DNA of 64,000 bases from Hyaloperonospora brassicae (GCA_947650285.1 CANTFL010000496.1:62001-126000), one strand, 5' to 3'; shown: positions 19,301 through 30,499, numbered from the stretch's first letter. Notes: a model not told the origin generated them from the sequence alone. Program-made: numbers and translations.

Positions 19301-20343
19301 TTATCACCGAATCGAACGTTGTACCCACGCTGGACGATCTTGGGCACCGCTAGTAGTCGTCTGTCCAGCGTTGGAATGTGCAATACTTCATTCACAGTCA
19401 CTGCTGTACCATTCGTACAGCGAAATCGAATGCTTCCTCGTCCAATTGCATTCATGACCGCACCATCGGCAACGCGAACTTGAATGGCTTCTCTCAATTT
19501 CTCGTACTCAAAGAAATCTTCTTCGGCTGGGGTCATATGTGACGAGGCGCCGCTGTCCAACAACCATCCTTTTTTTAATCCGTTTGTGGCCGTGAATGCC
19601 ATTTCATTTCCATCATTCTTGGTGGCAGATCGGCACTCAAACTGCTTGTGTCCGATCTTGTTACAGCGGTGACACTTCCCACGAAACGGCTGTTTCTTCT
19701 TCCAGCTCTCTTCTGCACCACGTTGTTTGCGCATTCCACGACCACGATCCTGTTTATGGCCTCCACGACCAACGCGGAAAGCTCCTTCGGAGACCTCTTG
19801 CTGCTGCTTCTTCTTGTGTTCCTTCAACAGCTTTTCTTTCACATCCACCATCGTCACACCCATGGAATTCTCAATGATGGACACAATCATCTCGTACTCT
19901 GCCGGTAAGCTACTCAGCAGAACTGTCATCTGGCGTGCGTCGTCCATGGTATCGCCCACCGCCTCCATACTCAAAACAAGTTCATCGAAACGGTCGAGGT
20001 GGCTCACCATGTCGCCTCCCTCATCCATACGAAATTCGTGCAATCGACGTGTCAGTGCCACTCGATTCTGAAGGTTTGTCTTGTTGTAGTAGTCGCGTAG
20101 TGTTTCCCATGCTTCCTTCGCAGTGCGAGCATGTCGGATCTTCGTCTGATGCTTTACTTCGATCCCTTGAGCAATAATAGCAAACGCCTTCATGTCCTTG
20201 ACCTTCCAATCCTCCGTCATCTCCTGCTCCGACTTCACTTCCAAGATGTGCTCTAGCAGGCCCTTCCTCGCAAGTGTCATCTTCATATTGAATTCCCAAT
20301 GGAAGTAGTTGTCTGTTCCAAGCAGGTCATCGGGTTTCTTCAT
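19276..20343 (-). CDS. Copia gag and protease
   Basis: 355 codons from ATG 20343, 47 bp inside the LTR. The start region D-N-Y-F-H-W-E-F-N-M is the UBN2/Copia gag beginning. Gag helices run to about 180, with an Arg/Gly/Lys-rich stretch at 188-222. The knuckle C-H-R-C-N-K-I-G-H-K-Q-F-E-C at 224-237 has perfect CX2CX4HX4C spacing. The protease active site W-L-L-D-S-G-A-S-S-H-M is at 260-270. The frame stops at 19276-19278, a few codons after the expected passage into integrase, so gag and protease are whole while pol needs a one-base shift. Confidence 0.95.
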   Translation of the reverse strand: MKKPDDLLGTDNYFHWEFNMKMTLARKGLLEHILEVKSEQEMTEDWKVKDMKAFAIIAQGIEVKHQTKIRHARTAKEAWETLRDYYNKTNLQNRVALTRRLHEFRMDEGGDMVSHLDRFDELVLSMEAVGDTMDDARQMTVLLSSLPAEYEMIVSIIENSMGVTMVDVKEKLLKEHKKKQQQEVSEGAFRVGRGGHKQDRGRGMRKQRGAEESWKKKQPFRGKCHRCNKIGHKQFECRSATKNDGNEMAFTATNGLKKGWLLDSGASSHMTPAEEDFFEYEKLREAIQVRVADGAVMNAIGRGSIRFRCTNGTAVTVNEVLHIPTLDRRLLAVPKIVQRGYNVRFGDKIVRYLQG

Positions 20344-20389
20344 CGTACTGGCTTCTGGCAGGGGTCCTTAAGCTCTTGGGCTCATAACC

Positions 20390-20643
20390 TGTTATGTCGA
20401 AGGGAAATTGGAAAGTGTATTGAATTAGTTTTCCTATGAACTTACTCGTCGTGTTATCTTCTTCTACCTTGTAGCTTTCCCTGATCTTGATGGATTCTAG
20501 AACATACACTCAAGGTAGTTCTAGAATCATCAGACTGCACGTGAACCGTTTACACCCTGTCGTATCATCGCTGTCTTGTCACTTGTGCGTAGCAAATCAC
20601 AGTTGGCTTTGTTGACCGTGCATTGACAGTGCACCCATCAACA
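20390..20643 (-). repeat. Copia 5' LTR
   Basis: 254 bp, same ends as the 3' copy. Followed on the outside by TCATC (20644-20648). Because the element is on the minus strand, transcription would start in this LTR and run leftward. Confidence 0.97.
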
Positions 20644-20901
20644 TCATCGACGCAAACGAGTCCTCTGAAGTTACGATGTGCTCAGTTTTGCGCTCGTGTG
20701 TCATTTGCGATACATACGTGTCAAAAAGCTGTCGAAATAACAGCCTTGTAATGACTGCTTTACATCGGAAAAAGTATGAGCACAAGACGTCATGATGATG
20801 CATCGACCTACGCGCACAATCTGAACGTTTCTGATAAACAACACTTATTCGGCATACCTGTACGTGCTTAACCACAGAAACATGCCTCTACATTTGTCTA
20901 G

Positions 20902-21437
20902 ATGGCTAGTATCTATCTTGAAGCGAAGACGACGACAAGCATTTCTGCCGCATATACCGGTCTTAGTCATGGACTACGGTTGGCAAAACACAGCGAATTC
21001 CTACCGTTACATGTCATCGGGGACAGTGTACTGGTAATCAACCAGGTCCGGGGTAATCGCTCCCCTCTCAAGCTGCACCTCGCCGCATTGTACCGGAAAG
21101 CGCGAGCTCTTGCTGACGATGTCTCAGTCTCCAGCTGGGCTCCCCATATCCGAGAATACAATAGGATGGCTGAATTTGCAGCGAGCATTGTGATGCATAC
21201 CAAGGCAACTCTTCAGGTTCACCCCCCTATAGAAGCACCGTTTCGGACATCACACGTCACATCCAGCACGACGTCAACCACTGGCTCAAGACATCGGCCG
21301 AACTCGACAGCGGATCGACGTCCCACAACAAGCAGACTGTCCGCGATATAGCATTGCCAGGACAGCAATTGATGGCCAGGAGAACCGCTCTTCGCGCGAT
21401 GGCGCCCTCGTTCACCATAGATAGCAACCCCAGATAG
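20902..21437 (+). pseudogene. RNase H-like domain of an L1-like element, 5'-truncated copy
   Basis: The frame shows G-L-S-H-G-L-R-L-A then L-H-V-I-G-D-S-V-L-V-I-N-Q-V-R-G, the second catalytic Asp region of a type I RNase H (RVT_3 style). Then W-A-P-H-I-R-E-Y-N-R-M-A-E-F-A-A, the final motif (A-E where A-D is usual). The frame shifts near 21240; the other plus frame continues H-D-V-N-H-W-L-K-T-S-A-E-L-D to TAG 21435-21437. The same domain, more worn, ends the element at 27-35 kb, so this is probably the 3' end of a truncated non-LTR copy. Bases 20649-20901 hold nothing I recognise. Confidence 0.7.
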
Positions 21438-21627
21438 TTAACTCTCTCTGGCATTGGTATTGCTGGTCGATAACGTATTCAATATGCCTCACCTTCAACA
21501 ACAACAACAACTTATTCGGCATACTGGTTTCTACCGATCCTCTATTCGATACAGTGCTGCCCTACAACAACAGCAATCAGAACGTCTTTGACATTTACAT
21601 CCCACCCAGGCCCACATTTCTCTTTTT

Positions 21628-22368
21628 TCACACATATGTGACAGTACTGAGCGAGTACTTGCAGGAGATGCGTAAGGCGCCCGTACCGACCGAGCACACT
21701 TCGACCTTCTTGCCCTTGATCTTGATGCCTTCAACTGTGATTTCGTCGCCGTCGTTCTGTGTCAAGAGTCTCACGCGACCGTTGACGGCAAACAGGTTCC
21801 TGATTATGACCTTCACACCCTTGTTGCCGCAATCGCTACATGAGCGGTAGAATGTTCCATAGCTCTCTACGTAGAAACCCTCGATAATCAACGAACCGTA
21901 GCCGTTGTGCTGCACCACCTTGTCCGCGGCCAAGCGTGCACCGCCGCCAATCACTGTTGTCACGCTGCTTTCTGAACCGCCCTTGATGCTCAGCGCGTCC
22001 TCGCATACAGCATCCCACCACACGTTGATGATATTGCAACCCCCCTCACAGTGCACACCCTCCATTTGGTCCGCTCCAATGATCGCGTTCTTCAGTGTAC
22101 CGCCGTTCTCGACAACGAAGACGGCGTTTTGCCACGCACTCTCCGTAGCGCCACGGCACTTGACGTTTGATCGCTGGTACGTCTTCATCTTGCCATCGAA
22201 GACCTCGCCGCTCTTAACCGTATAGGGCGCTGCGAAGTATACATCGCCTTGGCTAGTGGGCCATGAGCCATCTGGCATGGCAGCCGACTGGACGAGTATG
22301 GAGGTACCCAAAGGCACGGCAGCAGTCATTGCAAGCACAAGCACGACGAACGGAACGGCGCTGACCAT
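21628..22368 (-). CDS. Secreted pectate lyase, polysaccharide lyase family 3 type
   Basis: 246 codons from ATG 22368; nine codons upstream the frame is open but has no ATG. It would cut de-esterified pectin by beta-elimination outside the cell, a plant-wall-degrading role. Residues 1 to about 25 are a signal peptide (F-V-V-L-V-L-A-M-T-A-A). PL3 hallmarks: F-V-V-E-N-G-G-T-L-K-N-A-I-I-G, then G-V-H-C-E-G-G-C-N-I-I-N-V-W-W-D-A-V-C-E-D-A, with the acidic calcium-binding pair E-D, and F-Y-R-S-C-S-D-C with the conserved Arg. Eight or more Cys suggest disulfides. Where I expect G-K-L-Y-R-S-C in this family, it reads G-T-F-Y-R-S-C. No introns, no breaks, length normal. It is the only intact cellular gene in the window. 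Confidence 0.9.
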   Translation of the reverse strand: MVSAVPFVVLVLAMTAAVPLGTSILVQSAAMPDGSWPTSQGDVYFAAPYTVKSGEVFDGKMKTYQRSNVKCRGATESAWQNAVFVVENGGTLKNAIIGADQMEGVHCEGGCNIINVWWDAVCEDALSIKGGSESSVTTVIGGGARLAADKVVQHNGYGSLIIEGFYVESYGTFYRSCSDCGNKGVKVIIRNLFAVNGRVRLLTQNDGDEITVEGIKIKGKKVEVCSVGTGALRISCKYSLSTVTYV

Positions 22369-22390
22369 AGTGGGCAATCAGGAGTGCTTG

Positions 22391-22437
22391 TAGTTGTAGT
22401 TGTAGTTGTTGTATTTGTTGTTGTTGTCGTTGTTGTC

Positions 22438-22467
<30 letters not shown>
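22391..22467 (-). repeat. CAA/CAG-type leader repeat before the pectate lyase
   Basis: On the gene strand this is an almost pure run of CAA triplets with a few CGA and CTA interruptions, ending 22 bases before the ATG. It is most likely 5' leader or core promoter. CAA repeats are unstructured and favour ribosome scanning in other eukaryotes; that role here is inference. Open frames of poly-Thr or poly-Asn across it are artefacts. Confidence 0.8.
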
Positions 22468-22468
<1 letters not shown>

Positions 22469-24407
22469 AGCTTCGAAAGACGTTTGTGGTCGATGGATTG
22501 GTTGTTTGCTGCAACGGGTGTCAATTGAGTAATGCACATTGGTGTGCGGGTAGTTTTCGGTGATCGCTGCCAATGTTCTTCTAGTGTCCAACACGTCGTC
22601 CGTGAAAAGCCATGTGGAAGCAAAGAACGTGGCGTCGCCGCCAACGAGGAGGTTTCATCCAGTCGGGCACTGTCCAAAGACCGGCTACTAACGTACGCAC
22701 GAGTGTCAGTTGTACCACGAATACGACTGTGAGATTCCACAAGGGATCGACAACGACGATACGCACCAATGCGCCGTACACATCGGTAAGAGCGTGCAAA
22801 TTCACTCACCCCCAGATGTTATTTTTGACGTCATTAATGAATCGAGAAGCATTGTCATTTGACCAGTCCGACACTAGATGCAAGATTGGCGCTAGCATTG
22901 TAAAAGACGGAATAGTGTGGAAGCGCTTCGATAGCAGAAGACGAGAGGAAAGGGAAGCGCCTGCGTGTTCTCAGCCCGCGCATTCTTCGTCTTCTGGTAC
23001 TTTTTGATACGTTTTGGGACGTTATTCCCCGCACGTGTCGAAATTACTTCTGAGCGTGTCGTACCCTTCCTCAGATTTGCGGAATTCCATTCGCGACTTG
23101 AAAGGGCACAAAACGCATAGGTACTTTACAATAGCGGGGTCGCGAGGTTCGTCAAGCAGAAGAGAGAGCTTGTCATTACATACCCACGAACGTTCGCTAT
23201 CAGTTGTGTCGTGCCCTGATTGTACTTACTCTTACCCGCAGCAGCCTTATAGGACTGCAGACACAAGAGAGACTTGTGTCGTTGTACGTGCATGCTTTCT
23301 CCCTGAGCTCCAGCGTACTGCAAAAAGTAAAGGTGCTACGGGCCGCGCCCGGGTGGTCACACCCCGTTTTGTGGCTTAGCTTTCTGACCCATCCTTCTGA
23401 TCCTGTTTTGTTGTGCATAAGTCGCGTGCGAGCATTGCAGCGTTGCTTGTTTAGATGTAATTCTTGGACCGAGCGAAAGGCACGAACGATGTGCATGGAA
23501 GCAGGTCTGGATGCAAATTGAGTCGGTGCATTGAGGCACAGTCGTACGTGTGTGTCCAGTGGAAAGCCTCGAAGCTCATATATAGTTGTCGTATGCAGCT
23601 CGCACGCGTTCTTGAGCGTATCGTCGTCGGTCGCGACGGTCAGTAGGCGTGTGATAAACCAGCACAGGTAGCACTAGTATTTGTTTTTTACGCCGCTGGC
23701 TCCGAGCCACAAACGTTCGCACGAGCAACACGCCGCCAAATCGTCTTCTGTAACTGTCGTCAAGCTTTGCTAAAAAGCCATCGTACAAACAGTTCCGTTG
23801 GTATCATCGCACAATTGATACCACCGCGCAGTTGGTATCATCACGCAGTTGGTGTGGTGTGGCGTACAAATAGAAAAATGGTGAAGCGCTCGCTTGGAGA
23901 TAATTGGAATCAGATGAACTTACTGGACCTGGCTTGCCTTGCACACGTCGGAAATAGCACTTGATCTCGTACTTCCTAATAGCCGTATTGCACTCAATAA
24001 GAAAGGAGTCCTGGAGCGAGCGACCTTCTCGATGTGAAACGCCATCTAAATAGATGTTGACATGGAAACCGACTCGGACGTTCGGTGTTCACGAAGTGTC
24101 GTCAGTCTGTCGATCACAATTGCTGTCAAACAAAGCTGTCGAAACCGAAGACACACACACGTGTGCGGAAAGATACGACGGCGTTATCACGTGTAAGCAA
24201 GTGCAAGCTGTTGACGTTTCTCAATAACGACACAATGCTAGCACATGTCGCGTCATTGCATGTTTCGCAGCATGTTGCAGCTCCGTCCACACTTCAGTGA
24301 CACTGATCTTGTTGCCCGTCAAGTTGCAGGCGACTTCGCAAAGGAACGATGAATGACAAACGGGTTTATTGTCAGCCATAACAAAGTGCGCGTGGAAACC
24401 AAAGCGG
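22468..24407. other. Intergenic, no gene seen
   Basis: Balanced base composition, short open frames only (all under 135 codons, none with a recognisable motif). It holds the upstream region of the pectate lyase and, at about 23790-23860, three loose copies of GTTGGTATCATC. No LTR, RNA gene or transposon coding could be recognised. Confidence 0.6.
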
Positions 24408-24653
24408 AGGTCGTGCTACATGATTCACACCTTCTTAACAAAGTTCTCTCGGGCTTTATCTGGGTATCTGACGCTGCACCACGTCACACGCACGCACCAT
24501 TGGAAAAGGTCGCTCTCACACGAACGTATGTGCCAGGGTAATTTTCACACCAGCTCTTCGAAGCTGCCTTCAGGACACGGATCAGAATACATACATGTGC
24601 TTCCTGTGATGCAGGTGGTCAGAAGCCTTGCGCCACGTTGGAATCACGGAAAG
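24408..24653 (+). repeat. Flank A, second copy
   Basis: 246 bp matching the reverse complement of 3251-3496; ends in GAAAG (24649-24653) directly before the LTR. Homology to the first copy stops at 24408, the exact counterpart of the G1 RNase H junction. Confidence 0.88.
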
Positions 24654-25091
24654 TTTAACGGGGTAGCCCGTTGCATGAAATTACCATTGAGAAGAACTTG
24701 ACAATAAAGAATATTACGTTCAATATCCTGTCAACAATAGCACAAGTATGGTGATATTGTTTGGATGACCGAAGGGTCTACTCATTGGTTGATATCGTGA
24801 TGATATCAACCCACCAATCGCTGCTAGACGCGCGCGATGGGTGTTGAGTAGACGTCATCATACGTTTAGTTATATTAGTAAAATTAAGTCAGGACAAATA
24901 GAGACACAAGAGTTATAGGACTCATTATATTTAATAACAGTTTTACTTTTACCACGACTAGAGTCTTTACCTTATCCGTTTCCTTCCTCTGTGTAGTTCG
25001 ACACCTATCTGGGCACTGACCTTCACTGTTGTCAGTGAAGGGTAAACTCCGTACTGGTAGTCCAGTACGTACGTGTCGATGACCCGTTATA
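24654..25091 (+). repeat. Solo LTR of the G1 family
   Basis: About 438 bp, aligned end to end with 2801-3250 and 7181-7630 but more diverged, with short deletions. Flanked by perfect GAAAG (24649-24653 and 25092-25096). No internal element sequence is present, so this is a solo LTR left by LTR-LTR recombination. The stem-loops CCTTCACTG/CAGTGAAGG and CGTACTGG/CCAGTACG are kept. Confidence 0.93.
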
Positions 25092-25220
25092 GAAAGGCGT
25101 TTCGCTGTGTGATCATGTTGTATATTACTCATCGGAATCAATGGAAAGCTTCACCAAGACCTCGACCCGAGACGGAAGGGTTCACTTACTTCACAAGTCG
25201 AGGTGGAATGTCCCACGACG
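25092..25220 (+). repeat. Flank B, second copy, with 31-bp units
   Basis: Matches 7631 onward. Units at 25143-25173 and 25174-25204, with a partial one from 25205. By sequence they resemble units 1, 4 and 5 of the first copy, so two units were lost here or gained there. Confidence 0.85.
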
Positions 25221-27160
25221 ACGGAAATTATAAAATGGAAGGCAGACGAGTCTCTGAACGGTATTATAGGAAATATGTATTTCAAGTTATGAGCCTAGTT
25301 AGCAACGCCAATTTGTTGAGGCGAGTCCGATTTTGTGAGTTTATTTGACGTATGATGACGGCTAATGGGGTTGCCTGTCAATATAACGTCGGTATAGTAA
25401 TCGGCAGGCAATATTTATTTTCGTCTCGTCTGACCGGTTAAGAAATTATTAATTACTAGGAGTTGCCTCATGCCCATGTCAAAAAAAGCGTTGAAACTTG
25501 TCTCGATAGACATGACATCGTGATGAAAAGTAGCACTATGTCTTAGTGTTCCTCAGCTCGCAATTCAATTACTTATGAGAATAATTCATAGTCTCGCCCG
25601 TTTAAGCGCACATACGGTGTCCTCATCCAGAAGTATTTGATGGACCGGGTTCAAAATAACGGACGACACATACAATATCTTACGCCTGTCACAAAATGCG
25701 AGAAAAACGTGCACGTTGCACATTCCATTTCGTTCACCGGTTTATATACAGATTAGACACGGTCAATAAACCGTAGGCACCGACACGTCCGAAAGTATGC
25801 TTCTATAGCTCCTTTCGCCTTAATAGACTTGTAAATTAAACATCTCGTGCGAGTTTCGTCCCCGTGCATATAGAGATGCATTTTTCGTAGTGCAAATCGA
25901 TTAACGTAACACATCCTAATTGTCCATGAGCTTATTTCTATGGGCTAGGTGGTCGCAGGCGTCTCATTTTAAGCGACGCAGCCTTTTACGCACAATCGAG
26001 TGCTGTGGATAGTAACTTCTCTACTTTATGGGGTAATATCCTGCCCGTTTCATTGTTTGAATAACCGATTGTTGCTAGATGGCCTTCAAGAAGTGTAGAT
26101 TCAAAGTTTAAACAGGCAGGGCCAAGGAATCTCGTGAAGAATTGGAACGTACAGAAATCGATGCCTCCCAAAACTTTGCATCGTCGAAATGTCTTGCAGT
26201 TGGCCATCGCCTGGTTCTCATAGTAAAGTGTTGCTAGCGTCCAATAATTTTCACTTTTTTCTTGTTCGGTAAAAATACTATCTTTGATTTAGCTGATCTC
26301 TTTCGCAATCATCTGTCTGATGCGGTCCCAGTGACGCAGTCCCAGTCAAAATTTAATTTTAGGCGAATGTTATTTAACATTAATATTTTATTATCCTGCA
26401 CAGTTGTGGCAATGTCCAAATTTGGTGCGTTTATTATAATCGTCAGGCAACAGCGGCGTATCCCATCTTGTTAAAGTGTGGTGCTGGTCGTCATGAGTAT
26501 GACATATCAATATGGCTAAACCCCGATGCAATATAAACCCATGTCTGGTATGTTGTAAAGCCGGATCTTGTCATACCCCTTGGATGTATGTTTCTCCCTT
26601 CAGTGATTTCGAATCCATGAATTTACACTTTTATATTCGCGCGTTGGTGTGGATACGATTCATCGTGGCACGAGAAAATCCGCCTACAACTTACCTGCAA
26701 TGTCGACATTACCATCCTGCTTAGCCCTGCTAATCCTCCTCGAGGAAGGAATATCATGCCCGCACCGAGTGATCCTATTCCGGGTAGACCAGTGGTGATA
26801 TTGCATGAGGGCGTAGGATGAGCCGCTCCACCCGTATACCCGTAGTTTGTGAAGAAGGACCTAGAAGCGGAGGTCTAAACTTCGAACTTATCGAAAGAGC
26901 TCAGCGATTTTCTTACGCGACTGCGTTCGGTGGACTCGGCGAACACCCCGATTTCGGTAAAATTTGCCAATCGGATCTCAGCGATTTCGCCGATAACGCC
27001 GTATCGAATTTTCCGACCGGGACTTGTCGAGTCTCACCGACCTGAAGTCGATGATTTTAGCCTATAGGCACTTAACGATTTTCGTCGAGCTAGTTTTGCC
27101 GATTTTAGCCGACTTCGTTCGAAGGAATTGTCCTGCCCTAGGCCCCGACAACTTTAGTTT
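25221..27160. other. AT-rich DNA, no gene seen
   Basis: Composition changes abruptly after flank B to AT-rich sequence with frequent stops in all frames. No LTR, terminal repeat or coding motif recognised. Confidence 0.6.
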
Positions 27161-28990
27161 CTTTTACCCTCGTGTACTGCCTGCTCCTCGGCATGACCCA
27201 TTGTACCATTTGGACACCAACATCAGTCCGGATGGTCGTGCCGGCCTGCTTGGACATATCAGGCGCTGCGAGGCCAGACGTTACGCTGGGCCAAAAGGCG
27301 GTTTTGCTACGCGCGGCATTTAAGCATGGGCTGAGAAGGCGGACGATGACTCAATCACAATGATTTTATGTGAGGAAGGGGGTCAAGCGGCTTGGATGAG
27401 GAGGCATCGTACTGCAAACTCCGCCTGGGTTTCAGGTCTACACGCATCCGCGGACTACGCGGGTTTTTATGCTAAATTTCTTTAAAGCTTACCTTGAAGG
27501 TAATGTTATGGCGATTGTTCCTCCGTGTGTGCTCATTCCTCAGTACATCGCGGAAAAGACGATGCTTCTTCAAATGTTCGACTACTGTGAAAGAAAGATG
27601 GAACTCAGTATTATGAGTCTGGAACTGGTCAAGGGTGCCAGGTGGACCAGATACGACGCCGACACGAGCTGACTGGCTTACATTATACCGGATCAAGCAG
27701 CTGCTGCGAGCTGGAATGTCAAGACAATTTAATTTCGAGGTACGCGTCTTCAGATGTTGTGTCCAGCTACAATGGAGCGCGACGACATTACTACTCCATT
27801 GCGACCTTCTACTTCGCTTAGAAGACACCACTTGAAATATCTAGTCCACGTTTTATTAATATATCGTTGGCAAGCTTTATTTATTCTATTTTGGAGTCCA
27901 GTGTATTCTATGCGGTGACATCCATGACTCGTGGATGCTCACACGGCTCAGAGATATAAAATTGATTTTTTTGGTGGCGACTCTCGACCCGTTTTCATTT
28001 CCCTATCAAGTAAAGCTTATTACGCGCATTGCGAACTCTAACACGGAGGTCTTCCTCTACCATTATTGGCACTATCAACCTGTTCCCTGTTTCACCTGCA
28101 ACTCGCCTTAACACTTGATTTTCAAGTGTAGCGGACGCAAAGGCGTTTCTCCCGTACAGCATCACCGCGGGTTCACCGGTGTGTCAATTGCTCCATCTCA
28201 CGGCAGTGGTTAAATAGAACCAACTTGGACGTTTCCGGTCGCCTGCAGCATTGCTTTGGACTGGCGGACAATTTGGTAGCGAACACGGAGAAGTCGAAAG
28301 AAGCTATGGACGAGGCCGCTCTGCTGAGTAAGGTCTCACAAGCACCTCCTCGTGCTGCTTAATCTGGTGATGCCAGTGCTTCTCCTCTCGCGAGAAGTAT
28401 GGCTGCTCGCGGCGGTGCTTCTCTCGTCCGTGGTTCGTCGATAAACGAGTGCTTTGATCCTAGCTCGAACAAGAGAAAGTGGTAAGTGCGTCCGTCGGCG
28501 GCGCCGTTCAGCAAAGAGACGATACCTGCTGTGCATTCACTCACGCGCTTGCAGTTCAACAAAACTGGAGGCTCAAAAAAGTTGCCTTCTCCATAATCGA
28601 TGGCTACTGCCCAGAACATCTTTACGACTACCGCCACAGAAAATGCAAACCAAACTCACCCGAATAATGCAACGTGTCATCTCAATAACATTTCGACACA
28701 GTACAATACGCGTCAAAGCCCTTTACTCCCATAAAGGCAAACTAATAGCGCACTCAGGCTATTCGTAGACTAATATTTTTACTGCGTGGAGATTGTGAGG
28801 TCGCTGCATCAGTTCCAACTACTACCCGAGGGTTGACTCGTCGCTTCTTACGAACGCATTGTAGGATACGGTACTTGGGTCGGATCGATTACAAGTAGAG
28901 GCCGCATACCAAAAGGTCGGGAAACTTGCTTGCGCAGCCGCAGAGAAGAAGCGAGAGGCAGGAACTACAAAATTATGCTACTTTAAGGAT
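27160..28990 (+). pseudogene. Probable ORF1 of the L1-like element
   Basis: Plus-strand pieces: 27170-27320 and 27469-27672 (F-F-K-A-Y-L-E-G-N-V-M-A-I-V), then a knuckle at 28088-28129 reading C-F-T-C-N-S-P-stop-H-L-I-F-K-C. The knuckle has exact CX2CX4HX4C spacing with one codon turned into TAA. A further piece at 28310-28490 ends in S-N-K-R-K-W. Such proteins bind the element RNA. Only the knuckle is firm; the rest is assigned by position. Confidence 0.5.
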
Positions 28991-29502
28991 CACGCTCAGG
29001 CACCCGCAGAAGCTATTTCTACTGAGACACAGGGAAACTAGAGACCAGTTTGCTCGAAGAAGACCGTAATTAATTACGGAAATTGGAGTACGAATACCGT
29101 ACCGCAGATACTGTGTGGATTTGAGAGAACACGGATGCAACGAACGCAGAAATAACAATAAAAACTTTATTCCCGCCGGTTGTCGAAGACCACACCGAAA
29201 CAGAAGCGCGTGATCGACGTCAAGCTTCCGCGAGAGGATACAACTCCCCATAAGTTGCATATTGCGTTGGCGGAATGAAGGAAGAGAGCGGAGTTGGTCC
29301 ATGACCCAGCGCTTTCTGGATTCTTACATTCGCCGCATACAGGATATCACAAGTGGGCCGACAGCGCCAGCACTTTGCACGGTACCATTCACAACGGAGT
29401 CTCGTCCAACAGGTTCGTCGCACCTGCAACCGACGGCCCTCCGGAGTAGAAACGGCAGCAGTCATATGATTTCGGAGTTTCGATAGTAGAGAGCACGGTT
29501 GC

Positions 29503-29946
29503 GTGTGTGACAACATGTGCCTACATGACCTGAATGAAGGGGTTGTTACTCTGCTTCCCTGTGCCTCTAGTGTACATATTCGAGCGTACCTAGACAAGAC
29601 GATCGAGGAAGGGCTTAACGCATCGTATGGAGTGTTCGATGCCCCCGGAAAGGGCCCCCTTAATTTGATTAAACGTCCTGCCGCTGGCATGGGTGATCTA
29701 TGTAAGCATGTAGCGGTCCGGTCACTGATGCACCACGTGTGCGCTTCCGACCCTCCCGACCAAACTTTACGTGCAACTCGAGTGCTAAAATTCCCAGTGA
29801 CCGCATCTGCTTCGGTGGCGGTTGCTGCTGTACCGGAGATTACGAAACCAATTGCAGCAAACATGGCTGCGATTTGCCACTGGGTCAGGTATCTCAAATC
29901 ATCAAAACAAAGTCCAACTGAGACGCCAGTTGGGCTCAAGGGATAA
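29503..29946 (+). pseudogene. Unrecognised open frame inside the L1-like element
   Basis: 147 codons, the longest plus-strand frame in this region, between the knuckle protein and the endonuclease. It has no motif I can name; it contains G-V-F-D-A-P-G-K-G-P-L-N-L and ends with W-V-R-Y-L-K-S-S-K-Q. The opposite strand has a longer frame (29220-29999), which I take as the shadow because the flanking element coding is on the plus strand. It may be the C-terminal part of ORF1. Confidence 0.4.
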
Positions 29947-30499
29947 GTGGCGTGGATCACCACGTGTACCTTGGACTTAGTATCCTCAATTTTGTTCAAA
30001 CTTTTTTATTGGTCATCTCTTCTTGAAGCCAGGTAAATTCCAGTATTACTTTGTACATGCAACCAACAGTGAATCTTAGCTGGTTGTGATCCGGCCTTAC
30101 ATCATACACGCCGATGCAAATCAACGCGATCTGTGCACGGGATGGGCCTCCACAATCGACGATAAAACCGATCAGTACGATAGAAAAGGACGGACATATT
30201 TATGGTTGAAGACGATTCAGCAAACTACATCCTGCGTTTTTTTGCTCGATTGTCGTCGAACCGCTTGCTGACTTGGATCATTGTGAATTTCTTAACGTCC
30301 ATTGTGTTGGCTATACCACCACTACAAAGCGGCGCGTGCGGCGGTCGTCAGCATTCTTTTCAGACCTGCCACCTGGCAAACGGCACTTCACCTTATCTCT
30401 AGCGATAGTCAACACCTGGAATATTTGTTTTGATGGCGTCTAGGGTGAGATAGGGGATGCATCGCCACGGATCATGCCTCAAAAGAGTCGTAGACTTCT

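Larger units (their letters stand above)
15852..20643 (-). mobile_element. Ty1/Copia element, young and nearly intact (4.8 kb)
   Basis: Two 254-bp LTRs flank gag-protease and integrase-RT-RNase H on the minus strand. TCATC occurs on both sides (15847-15851, 20644-20648), a perfect 5-bp target-site duplication. Minus-strand sequence after the 5' LTR (from 20389 down), GGTTATGAGCCCAAGAGC, is the candidate primer-binding site. AGTGAGTGGGAG next to the 3' LTR (from about 16117 down) is the polypurine tract. LTR identity of 252/254 points to recent insertion. It lies 29 bp from the G2 LTR. Confidence 0.97.

Noticed and set aside
22253..22809. Poly-Thr and poly-Asn open frames upstream of the pectate lyase
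   Set aside because: They are translations of the CAA repeat in wrong frames.
29220..29999. 259-codon minus-strand open frame, the longest in the central 30 kb
   Set aside because: It lies opposite the plus-strand 147-codon frame inside an L1-like element whose knuckle, endonuclease, RT and RNase H are all on the plus strand. It has no domain. Most likely a shadow.
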